The notes beneath the pieces are model-generated. The model had not been told where the DNA came from, searched no databases, and saw nothing but the letters and a program-made list of their open reading frames with translations. Positions 22,820 to 31,200 of a stretch of 35,471 nucleotides of DNA are shown in pieces. How positions within the stretch are numbered: position 1 is the first letter of the stretch; each line of letters opens with the position of its first letter. Source of the DNA: Bacillota bacterium (lineage in GTDB: Bacteria; Bacillota; Bacilli; Paenibacillales; Paenibacillaceae); the NCBI GenBank assembly GCA_023433615.1, contig JAEZCJ010000030.1, positions 1 to 35,471 on the forward strand, written 5' to 3'. The position numbers and the translations under genes were made by a program.

Positions 22820-25101
22820 AACGCGCCTCCCGTCTCCTCGAGGAGCTGAAGCGCCTGCGTCTTGCCGAGCAAGCCGACCTCCTCGATCGGACCCACGCAT
22901 GCGGGACAGCCGCTGAGGCAGTTGCAATTGCGGATCAGGTCCCCCGCTCTTCGCAGCAGCTCGTCATGCACTTCGAACAACCGCTCGCTCAGTCCGATTC
23001 CGCCGGGATATCGGTCATAGAAGTAGATCGTCGGACGCTTCGTATGCGTCGACTTCACCTGCGGGTAGACTCGAATGTCGAACGGATCGCACATCAGGTA
23101 GAGCGGCGCGATATGAATCAGCACGTTCGCGACGCCGAGCAGCGCGCACTGCATTTCGTTGGTGCCTTTCCGCGCAGCCGCCTCTTCGCTAAAGGAGAAC
23201 CAGTATGCACTCGTATGCAGCTCCTCCTCGGGCAGGTGAATCGGCCCGGAGCCGATGTTCTCGTGCGTGCGAAGCTTGATTTTCTTGAATATCGTCGGCT
23301 TGGCATTCACGGTTACCTCGCCGTATTGCCTCACGATTTCGCCGCTCTCCCTCTCCTTGTCCACATGCAGCACCTTCAGCTCGACGGCTAGGCTTGCATC
23401 CGTGAAATAATCGACGTCGACCTCGCGCACGTACGCTTTTTTCTCGGGGTAATCCAATTTCTCCACCTGATACTGAACGCCTTCATGAAGATAGATGGCT
23501 TCCTCGTGAATCAGCGTCGGCGCGCCGAAGCGGTCGACTTCGCCGAGCACGCGATTGCCGTTCGTCACGTCCACGATGACGAAGTTCTCCTGTGCCGCGG
23601 AGCGAAGCGAAATGTTGTGCGCGGGGAACGACTGCTCCATCCAGTACCACCGATCCTTGACATGATGAAGTACCTTCTCCTCCGTCAAGAACTCTAGCAT
23701 GTCGCGGAGCGATTCGCTGCCGAACTGCTCGTCCGCTTCGAACGGCAGCTCGTAAGCGGCGCATTTCACGTGATCGATCAGGATCAGAAGATTATCCGGA
23801 TGGATCAGGGCGCGTTCCGGCGGCCGATTGAAGAAGAAATCCGGGTTCTGGATCATGTATTGGTCGAGCGGGTTGCTGCTCGCCACCATGAACGTCACGG
23901 CGCTCCCGTGCCGTCGGCCGGCGCGGCCCGATTGCTGCCAGGTGCTTGCCACGGTGCCGGGATAGCCGTTCAAGACGCAGGCCTGCAGCTGGCCGATGTC
24001 GATGCCGAGCTCCAGCGCGTTCGTGCTGACGACCCCGCGGATTTCGCCGCTGCGCAGCCCGCGCTCGATCTCGCGCCGCAGCTTAGGCAAGTAGCCGCCG
24101 CGATAGCCGCGAATCGAAGGCTTGCCGAGCTCGCTCTTGATCGTATCCTGCAGGTACGTGAGCAATATTTCCACGCGGACGCGGCTCCTTGCGAAGACGA
24201 TCGTCTGCACGCCTTGCTTCAAAAGCATGGCCGCAAGCCGCTGCGTCTCGAGCACGCTGCTCCTTCGAATGCCGAGCTGCTGGTTCACGACAGGCGGATT
24301 GTAGAATATAAAGTGCTTCTCGCCCGTTGGCGCCCCGTTATTGTCGATCACCCGCACAGGTTCACCGACCAAACGTTCCGCATGCTCGCCCGGGTTATCG
24401 ATTGTGGCGGATGCGCAGATGAAGACCGGGTTCGAGCCGTAGAAGCGGCAGATCCGTTTCAGCCGCCGGATAACGTTCGCGACATGGCTGCCGAACACCC
24501 CGCGATAGGCATGCAGCTCATCGAGCACGATATACTTGACGTTCTCGAATAGCTTGACCCATTTCGTGTGATGAGGAAGTATGGCCGAATGGAGCATGTC
24601 CGGATTCGTCACGACGATATGACCCGCATTGCGGATCGCTTGGCGCACCGTCGGCGGCGTATCGCCGTCATACGTATGCGTCTTGATATCGGCCTCCATC
24701 AGATCGGCCAGCTGTTGGAGCTCCGCGACCTGATCCTGCGCGAGCGCCTTCGTCGGGAACATATATAAGGCGCGACCGCTCTCGTTCTCCAGGAGCGACT
24801 GAAGTACGGGCAGGTTGTAGCACATCGTCTTGCCCGATGCCGTAGGCGTCACCGCGACGATGTGATTCCCGCTCCGTACCGCCGTATAAGCGTCCGCTTG
24901 ATGCGTGAACAGCCGTTCGATCCCCTTCGTGCGAAGCGCTTCCGCCAGCTTCGGGTGAATTTCGGACGGCATCGGCGCAGTACGAGCTTCGCGCGGCGGA
25001 ATCGTGTGCCAGTGCGTGACGTTCTCCATGATCTGCGGCTGCGTGCGCAGGAAGGCAAGCCAATCCTCCAGGCTTTCGGCCCTGCCGGTCCATCGGTTCA
25101 T
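22816..25101 (-). CDS. mrfA: DEAD/DEAH-box helicase MrfA (YprA)
   Basis: A 761-residue superfamily 2 DNA helicase. Walker A is TPTASGKT (85-92), motif II DELH (194-197), with motif III ASAT and the helicase C-terminal domain motifs STNALELGIDIG and QQSGRAGRR. The C-terminal DUF1998-type region ends with four cysteines C726, C728, C732, C735 (CNCLSGCPAC), the metal site of MrfA. B. subtilis MrfA/MrfB repair mitomycin C adducts independently of UvrABC. ATG 25101 has GAGGAGAG upstream; the longer frame to 25188 would start inside the promoter. Transcription starts from a LexA-box promoter (25160-25188), so damage induction is likely. Confidence 0.92.
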   Translation of the reverse strand: MNRWTGRAESLEDWLAFLRTQPQIMENVTHWHTIPPREARTAPMPSEIHPKLAEALRTKGIERLFTHQADAYTAVRSGNHIVAVTPTASGKTMCYNLPVLQSLLENESGRALYMFPTKALAQDQVAELQQLADLMEADIKTHTYDGDTPPTVRQAIRNAGHIVVTNPDMLHSAILPHHTKWVKLFENVKYIVLDELHAYRGVFGSHVANVIRRLKRICRFYGSNPVFICASATIDNPGEHAERLVGEPVRVIDNNGAPTGEKHFIFYNPPVVNQQLGIRRSSVLETQRLAAMLLKQGVQTIVFARSRVRVEILLTYLQDTIKSELGKPSIRGYRGGYLPKLRREIERGLRSGEIRGVVSTNALELGIDIGQLQACVLNGYPGTVASTWQQSGRAGRRHGSAVTFMVASSNPLDQYMIQNPDFFFNRPPERALIHPDNLLILIDHVKCAAYELPFEADEQFGSESLRDMLEFLTEEKVLHHVKDRWYWMEQSFPAHNISLRSAAQENFVIVDVTNGNRVLGEVDRFGAPTLIHEEAIYLHEGVQYQVEKLDYPEKKAYVREVDVDYFTDASLAVELKVLHVDKERESGEIVRQYGEVTVNAKPTIFKKIKLRTHENIGSGPIHLPEEELHTSAYWFSFSEEAAARKGTNEMQCALLGVANVLIHIAPLYLMCDPFDIRVYPQVKSTHTKRPTIYFYDRYPGGIGLSERLFEVHDELLRRAGDLIRNCNCLSGCPACVGPIEEVGLLGKTQALQLLEETGGAL

Positions 25102-25159
25102 GCGTATCTCTCTCCTCGTCGATAACCAGCCATGCCGGCTGCATCGATATATACGCATT

Positions 25160-25188
25160 ATTTTACAGAATATATGTTCGTGCCGCAA
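25160..25188 (-). promoter_or_regulatory. mrfA promoter with LexA-type operator in the spacer
   Basis: On the minus strand TTGCGG (25183-25188), a 17-base spacer and TAAAAT (25160-25165). The spacer holds CGAACATATATTCTG: GAAC-ATAT-ATTC at 25168-25179, one mismatch from GAAC-N4-GTTC, the Bacillus LexA (DinR) box. The position between -35 and -10 is where LexA represses known SOS genes. Confidence 0.65.
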
Positions 25189-25258
25189 TGCTTATAAGCC
25201 GAGAGATGCCATGACTTTTTATGCCAATCCCTTGACCTTGAATCGGCGGCAGTCGTCC

Positions 25259-25287
25259 GCATATTCGCATCGAATGGGAGCAACCTA
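25259..25287 (+). promoter_or_regulatory. Possible sigma-G promoter for tlp
   Basis: GCATATT (25259-25265) and CAACCTA (25281-25287) resemble the forespore sigma-G -35 and -10 motifs, but the spacing (15) is shorter than usual. tlp is a forespore gene in Bacillus, so a sigma-G promoter is expected. Confidence 0.3.
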
Positions 25288-25352
25288 TAGGGCGGAGCAG
25301 ACGTCTCCGAGCGGCGAGTGCCCCAATCCCAATAGCGAAGGATGTGTGAAGC

Positions 25353-25571
25353 ATGGCTAAACCGGACAATCGCGCAGATAACGTAGAGCATCTTCAGAAG
25401 GCGGTCCAGAACACCGTGGAGAACTTGAATGAGGCTGAGGACTATCTGGCTGAACATGCGGAGGAAATCGGTTCGACGGAACTGAACCAGATCCGATCGA
25501 AGAACGAACGACGCCGCGAGAGCATCCAAGGCTTCCGCGAGGAAATCAAGGACGAAGCGCACGACCACTGA
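25353..25571 (+). CDS. tlp: Small acid-soluble spore protein Tlp
   Basis: 72 residues, acidic, starting MAKPDNRADNVEHLQKAVQN with the C-terminal IRSKNERRRESIQGFREEIK block and DEAH end. These match the Tlp family (thioredoxin-like spore protein), a minor SASP found in dormant spores. ATG 25353 follows AAGGATG by 8 bases. It is the only sporulation-specific gene seen in the window and supports an endospore-forming host. Confidence 0.9.
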   Translation: MAKPDNRADNVEHLQKAVQNTVENLNEAEDYLAEHAEEIGSTELNQIRSKNERRRESIQGFREEIKDEAHDH

Positions 25572-25586
25572 TTCCGGCTTGAAGGA

Positions 25587-25620
25587 GCCCCCGCCTGCAG
25601 CACGGCAGCGCGGGGGCTTT
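25587..25620 (+). terminator. Terminator after tlp
   Basis: GCCCCCGC (25587-25594) and GCGGGGGC (25610-25617) followed by TTT. It lies between the convergent tlp and rnz genes and may serve tlp mainly. Confidence 0.75.
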
Positions 25621-25629
25621 GCTCACCCA

Positions 25630-26556
25630 TCAGCTTCTTGGAATGCGAAACCGCAGCAGATCGAAAGCGGCAATCGTAGGAGGGAAAATCGTTTTCGCCT
25701 CCAGCTCCAAGCGGGCCGCATCCTCCGCCTTGTAACGCGTGCTGAAATGCGTCAGGACGAGTCTTTTCGCTCCTGCGCTCCTCGCAGCTTCCGCCGCATG
25801 CAGCGTCGTACTATGGCCGTATTCGATCGCTTTATCCGACAATTCCGCTTCAAAGGTCGCTTCATGCACCATCACGTCTGCGTCCTTGGCAAGCCGTATC
25901 GCGTTATCGCAAGGGGCCGTATCCCCCAGGATCGCGACAATGCGTCCGGGCAGCTCAGGCCCTGTCACCTCGCTCGCACGTATAATAACTCCGTCTGTCA
26001 ACTGGACGTCCTGACCTTGCTTCAATCGGCCATATAGAGGTCCGGGCATAATGCCGCGCTCCGCCAGCTTAGCCGCATCCAGCTTGCCTGGCTTCGGCTT
26101 CTCTACGATCCGATAACCGAAGCATGCGATCCGATGCGACAATTCCGCTGCCTCAACCAGCCCAAACTCATCCTCCATCACGACACCAGGGGCTTCAACC
26201 TCTTGAATATGAAGCTCATACCCGAGATTCGTCTCCGTCAGCTCCAAGCAACTCGTCACGAATGCCCGAATACCGGTCGGGCCATACAGCCAGACCGGGT
26301 CGGTACCGCCCGCGAAAGCCCGGCTGCTGAGAAGCCCTGGTAGCCCGAACGTATGATCGCCGTGCAAGTGCGTGATGAAAATCCGATTCACACTGTTGAG
26401 CTTGAGCGGTGTCTGCATCAATTGATGCTGCGTCCCTTCGCCGCAATCGAACAACCACGTGCCTCCATGTTGAGGCGGCAGCTGAAGCGCAATCCCCGTC
26501 ACGTTCCTTCCCTTCATCGGGCGCCCTGCGCCGGTACCTAGAAACGTTATTTCCAC
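25630..26556 (-). CDS. rnz: Ribonuclease Z (tRNA 3' processing)
   Basis: A 308-residue MBL-fold endonuclease that removes 3' trailers from tRNA precursors lacking encoded CCA. Signature THLHGDH (62-68) is followed by TFGLPGLL; LGTGAGRP at the N-terminus, LFDCGEGTQHQL, and the C-terminal VLTHFSTRY with the catalytic metal ligands are all typical of bacterial RNase Z. The start is GTG 26556, 6 bases after GGAGGT; the longer frame to 26595 lacks support. Confidence 0.93.
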   Translation of the reverse strand: MEITFLGTGAGRPMKGRNVTGIALQLPPQHGGTWLFDCGEGTQHQLMQTPLKLNSVNRIFITHLHGDHTFGLPGLLSSRAFAGGTDPVWLYGPTGIRAFVTSCLELTETNLGYELHIQEVEAPGVVMEDEFGLVEAAELSHRIACFGYRIVEKPKPGKLDAAKLAERGIMPGPLYGRLKQGQDVQLTDGVIIRASEVTGPELPGRIVAILGDTAPCDNAIRLAKDADVMVHEATFEAELSDKAIEYGHSTTLHAAEAARSAGAKRLVLTHFSTRYKAEDAARLELEAKTIFPPTIAAFDLLRFRIPRS

Positions 26557-26696
26557 CCCCGCACCTCCGTTTGAATAGTGTGAACCAACTTGCACGCGGC
26601 TACGCTTTTATCAAGAAAAATTGATCACTCTCTCAAGCCCTCTGCTGTCCTGCCTGACTCATCGTCCTCTGTATAGCCACCTCCACCACTTCATCA

Positions 26697-26818
26697 TCTC
26701 TCGTTATCCCTATCAATCAGGAAAGTAAAATATCCCCTCCTACAGCCACTGCCTGTTCGATATTCCAAATTCCTTCTGCCCATTATCCCGTTCATTCAGG
26801 AATGCATCCAGCCTCGTC
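26697..26818 (+). repeat. Two degenerate IS-end-like iterons outside the IS
   Basis: Two segments resemble the IS ends: TTATCCCTATCAATCAGGAA (from about 26703) and TTATCCCGTTCATTCAGGAA (from about 26783). Both share the pattern TATCCC-N4-5-(A/C/T)TCAGGAA with the terminal repeats at 26831 and 28124. They may be remnants of earlier insertions or part of a compound binding region. The rest of 26557-26830 has no gene; it is pyrimidine-rich on the plus strand. Confidence 0.5.
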
Positions 26819-26917
26819 TTACTCCATTCCTCTGACCACTATCCCCATTACTCAGAAATAAGGACACGATAGCCCTCTCGCACAGCAAAAAAACACATAA
26901 AAATTACCAATGAACCA

Positions 26918-26946
26918 TTGATAAGGGAACGTATGTTTGATATAGT
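26918..26946 (+). promoter_or_regulatory. Transposase promoter with LexA-type box 1
   Basis: TTGATA (26918-26923), 17-base spacer, TATAGT (26941-26946). The spacer contains GAAC-GTAT-GTTT (26927-26938), one mismatch from the LexA consensus GAAC-N4-GTTC. Confidence 0.65.
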
Positions 26947-26953
26947 AGTAACA

Positions 26954-26965
26954 GAACAAACGTTC
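26954..26965 (+). promoter_or_regulatory. LexA-type box 2 at the transposase transcription start
   Basis: GAAC-AAAC-GTTC is an exact match to GAAC-N4-GTTC with the preferred R/Y pattern. It is placed at the expected transcription start and 13 bases before the transposase ATG. Confidence 0.65.
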
Positions 26966-26978
26966 CGATCAAGGTGGT

Positions 26979-27959
26979 GTGCAGATGGAAAATCGCGCTC
27001 AACATAAGGATGCTGCGTTGGAGCTTCATGCCGTGCATAAGCTTTTTCAATTGAAGTGGCCCAACGGATTCGTCTGTCCACGCTGCGGGTACGGCCGCTG
27101 CTACACCATCCAGACGCGGAGGCATCCGCTATTCGAATGCGCTGACTGCCGCCATCAGACATCTTTGACCGTGGGCACGATCATGGAGGGCAGCCGCACG
27201 CCGCTGACCAAATGGTTCATCGCAATCGATCTTGTTGCTCGACTCGCGCAGGGCACTACAGCGGTAGAGCTGTCGCGGACGATTCAAGTCACCTACAAGA
27301 CGGCATGGCTCATGCTGCACAAGATCCGGCACGCATTAGGTCAATATGAAGACCGGCAATTGTTGACCGGAACCGTGCGCATGAACAATGGCAAATATGG
27401 CCACCCTTACAATCCGACCATTTACCGCCATCCTGAGGAGCACCCTTTGATTGCCGCGGTTTCGTTGTCTGAGCATGGCGAAGTTCTGCAAACGAAAATC
27501 AAGACGGTCGAGGATCAGCATTGCGACGGCAATTACCCGCTGAACCGCGCTCGCGAATCTTTCGCGCTGCAGTTCATTGATGGACAAGCCGAACTCCATG
27601 GGCGTAAAAGCAGCTACGCAGCCAACAAACAACCGTTGATCCGGAATGTTTGCGCGAAAGCCGGCAGATGGCTGAACGCAGCGTTTCATGGTTTGGGCGG
27701 CAAGCATTTGAACGCGTACCTAGATGAATATTGCTGCCGGCTGAACCTCGCTGCAGCTTCGCACGAGCCGCTTTTCGAACGAATCGCCGCTATTTGCGTA
27801 CGATTCTCACGGATAACCTATGCCGCCCTCGTTGGTAAGAAGTACGCTCGCGTACTTCCTCCAGACTATTACATCGCTAGGAATCGGAACCGCTATTCTT
27901 CCTTTTCGTTCGCCCAATATGCACATCACCCATCCGAACTAACGAATATGCTTGCCTGA
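26979..27959 (+). CDS. IS1595-family (zinc-ribbon, ISXO2-like) transposase, catalytic residues altered
   Basis: 326 residues. A zinc ribbon (CPRCGYGRC ... FECADC, about 28-53) leads into the SLTVGTIMEGSRTPLTKWF and TYKTAWLMLHKIRHAL helices that define IS1595/ISXO2-like transposases. The C-terminal end GKHLNAYLDEYCCRLN matches the conserved 'KHLQAYLDEFCFRFN' block. However, the place where the first catalytic Asp normally lies (VEVDETYVGGK) reads VRMNNGKYGHP, and the H-x-x-x-N/E region is also changed. So the reading frame is intact but the usual triad looks lost. It may be a divergent active subgroup, a decaying copy, or a domesticated protein. Ribosome site AAGGTGG precedes ATG 26979. Confidence 0.75.
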   Translation: MQMENRAQHKDAALELHAVHKLFQLKWPNGFVCPRCGYGRCYTIQTRRHPLFECADCRHQTSLTVGTIMEGSRTPLTKWFIAIDLVARLAQGTTAVELSRTIQVTYKTAWLMLHKIRHALGQYEDRQLLTGTVRMNNGKYGHPYNPTIYRHPEEHPLIAAVSLSEHGEVLQTKIKTVEDQHCDGNYPLNRARESFALQFIDGQAELHGRKSSYAANKQPLIRNVCAKAGRWLNAAFHGLGGKHLNAYLDEYCCRLNLAAASHEPLFERIAAICVRFSRITYAALVGKKYARVLPPDYYIARNRNRYSSFSFAQYAHHPSELTNMLA

Positions 27960-28228
27960 TCAACATGTTTTATTGGCAGGCCTGCTTACGTGTGTCCATT
28001 CTCCGTTCTACGACAGTGCTGCTGTTATTGCCGATTGACCGGCTTTCGTATGAGGTTCATCATTGTGAGAATCCCTCACGGCACGCACCATTTCTTTTCC
28101 TGAGTCGATGGGATAGTGGTCAGAAGGGATTCAAGAGCATACAAACTGAGGAACGGAGGGGCGGGCGGGCGATCGAACGAGAAGTCGTTGACATGCGGTG
28201 TGATGTTAGGCGCGATTGATGAGGAAAA

Positions 28229-28269
28229 GCATAAAGAAGCAGCCCTACTCCATGAAGGAGCGAGGCTGC
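28229..28269 (-). terminator. Terminator after methionine synthase
   Basis: Minus strand GCAGCC (with CTCC) ... (GGAG) GGCTGC, then TTCTTTATGCTTTT. It lies just beyond the metH stop. The rest of 27960-28228 has no supported gene; it holds the right end of the IS. Confidence 0.7.
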
Positions 28270-28283
28270 GGCCATGACAATTA

Positions 28284-31200
28284 TTATGCTTTGTCCACGT
28301 TGAAGTAATTGGCTTCCGGATGTGCGAAGACCATGGCAGATACCGATGCTTCGGGCTCCATCATGAAGCCGTCCGTCAATTCGACGCCGATATCCTGCGG
28401 CTTCATCAAGTCGAACAGGAGCTCCTGATCCTCCAGATTCGGACAAGCCGGATAGCCGAACGACACGCGGATGCCTTGATAACGAGCGCCGAGACGCTGC
28501 TTCATCGTAATCTCCGTCGGATCCGGGAAGCCCCAGACGTCCCGCATCATATGATGCACGCGCTCTGCCAGCGCTTCAGCCGTCTCCAATGCAACAGCCT
28601 GCAGCGCATGCGAACGCAGGTAATCGCCGTTGTCCTTAAGCTCCGTTGCGCGTTCGCGCACGCCTTGGCCCGCCGTGACGACGAGGAATCCGACGTAGTC
28701 CATCACACCGCTATCTACGGACTTCAAGTAGTCGGCTAAGCATAGATATGGCTCCACCTGCTGACGAGGGAACGTGAATCGCTTGATTTCCTTCGCGTGG
28801 TCTGCCGGATCATAGATGATGATGTCATCGCCCGAGGATTGCGCCGGGAAGAACCGATACATCGCGTTGGCATGCAATGTCCCCATTGTCTGCGCCTCTT
28901 GCAGAATTCCGTCAACGGTATCCTTCAGCTGCACGGTCTTCTCATGACCCGCTGCCAGCAACTCCTCTACCTTGCCGCGCACCCCGAGATGATGGCCGAG
29001 CAGCATCTGCATATTGATATATGGAACAATATGCCCGATCGGCACGTCACGCAGCACATGCCGTTCCAGGTCCGGCGGCAGATAGACCGGCGCATCTTTC
29101 GAAATATTCGAGCGCACCGCTCTGGTCAGCGTCGGCAGCGGCTTACTCTCTTCCGCCTCCGCATAGCCCGAAGCCTTCAACGCTTGCAATTCCTCTTCCA
29201 TCCGCGCACGATGCTCGGAATCCATCAGCTTGTTGGCAATGTCGAGCCCATCCATGGCATCTTTGGCATATAGGACAAGACCCTCGTATTCCGGGCTGAT
29301 CCGGGTCTTCGTGAATTTCCGGGTCAATGCCGCGCCGCCAACGAGTATCGGCACTTGGATGCCGGCATTGCGCAGATCCTGTGCCGTAATGACCATCTGT
29401 TGGGCCGATTTAACGAGTAAGCCGGACAAGCCGATCGCATCGGCCTTGTGCTGCCGGTAAGCTTCGATCAATACTTCCGGCGGCACCTTGATGCCGAGGT
29501 TCACGATCTCGTAGCCATTATTCGACAGGATGATTTCGACCAAGTTCTTGCCGATATCGTGCACGTCGCCCTTGACGGTTGCCAACAAAATGCGGCCTTT
29601 AACCGACGTCTCCGATTTCTCCATGAACGGCTCCAGATAGGATACGGATGCCTTCATGACCTCAGCGCTCTGGAGAACCTCCGCAACGATTAGCTCGTTA
29701 TTGTTGAACAAGCGGCCGACTTCTTCCATCCCGCGCATGAGCGGCCCGTTAATGATCTCAAGCGGCGTGTATTTGTTCCGTGCCTCATCCAGATCGGGGA
29801 TGAGCCCTTCTTTGGTTCCCTCTACGACATATGCTGCCAACCGCTCTTCAAGCGAGAGGTTAGACACCTTCTCCGTCTTCTCTACCTTCTTATTCCGGAA
29901 TGCTGCCACGAAAGCTGCCAGCGTCTCGTCGTTCGTCTCATAGATCAGCGCTTCCGCAAGACGGCGTTCATGCTCCGGAATGGATGCATAGCGTTCAAGC
30001 TTCTCCGTATTGACAATCGCGTAATCCAATCCGGCCTTGGTACATTCGTAGAGGAAGACGGAGTTCAACACTTCGCGGCCAGCTTCGGGCAAGCCGAATG
30101 AGACGTTGCTGATGCCGAGAATCGTCTGGCAGGCCGGCAGCGCTTCTTTGATTAACCGAATGCCCTCAATCGTCTCCTTGGCAGAGCCGATATACTGCTC
30201 GTCGCCGGTTCCGACCGGGAATACGAGCGGGTCGAAAATAATATCCTCCGGCTTCATGCCATACTTGTTCACAAGCAGATCATGCGAACGGCGCGCAACC
30301 TCTAGCTTGCCCTCGCGGGTAATCGCTTGTCCGGTCTCGTCGATGGTTCCGACGACAGCCGCCGCGCCATATCGGTGAATCAGCGGCACGACATGCTCGA
30401 ACTTTTCTTCGCCATCCTCAAGGTTAATGGAATTAATGATTGCCTTCCCTTGCGAATATTTCAGCGAAAGCTCGATTACCTTCGGATCGGTCGTGTCGAT
30501 GACCAGAGGCACCTTAACCTTCTTAACGACCAGCTCCAGGAACTGCTTCATATCCGTTGTCTCGTCGCGGTCGGGGTCCTGCAAGCAGACGTCGATAACA
30601 TGCGCGCCGTTCTTCACTTGTGCCCGCGCAATCTCGGCCGCTTCCTCATACTTGCCTTCTCGAATCAGGCGCTTGAACTTCCGCGAACCGAGTACGTTCG
30701 TACGTTCGCCGACCATATAAGGACGATTCTCGGATTCGATATAGACCGTCTCGATCCCTGAAACCGCAGGCGGATGTTCGCCGACAGCGCCGCGCGGCGG
30801 ATAGGCAGCCAACGTCTCTGCAAGCGCGCGGATATGCGCAGGCGTCGTGCCGCAGCAACCGCCGGCAATGTTCAGCCAACCCTGCTGCGCAAAGCCTTCC
30901 ATCTTCTTTGCAAGCGACTCCGGCGATTCATGGTAGTGCCCGTTCTCGTCCGGTAAACCGGCATTCGGGTAACAGCTGACGGCCGAACGCGCAATCTCAG
31001 ACAAGCTGCGAATATGATCCCGCATGAATTCGGGTCCTGTCGCACAGTTCAATCCGACCGATATCGGCTCCAGATGCTCGAGAGAGATGTAGAAGGATTC
31101 GATATTCTGCCCTGCTAGTGTCGTTCCCATCGGTTCGATGGTGCCCGAAATCATAATCGGCAGCTTCTTGCCTACCGTGTCGAATGCCTTGCGTATTCCG

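Larger units (their letters stand above)
26831..28124 (+). mobile_element. IS1595-like insertion element
   Basis: The ends are inverted repeats: TCTGACCACTATCCC at 26831-26845 and its exact complement at 28110-28124. Beyond this the similarity continues after a 4-base gap (ACTCAGAAA versus ACTCAGGAAA). The element is about 1.29 kb and carries one transposase-like gene. No convincing 8-base target duplication was found at the flanks, so the exact ends could be off or the element old. Family call rests on the transposase. Confidence 0.6.

Noticed and set aside
27965..28219. 84-codon plus-strand frame after the transposase
   Set aside because: It crosses the IS right end, has no ribosome site and no recognisable sequence.
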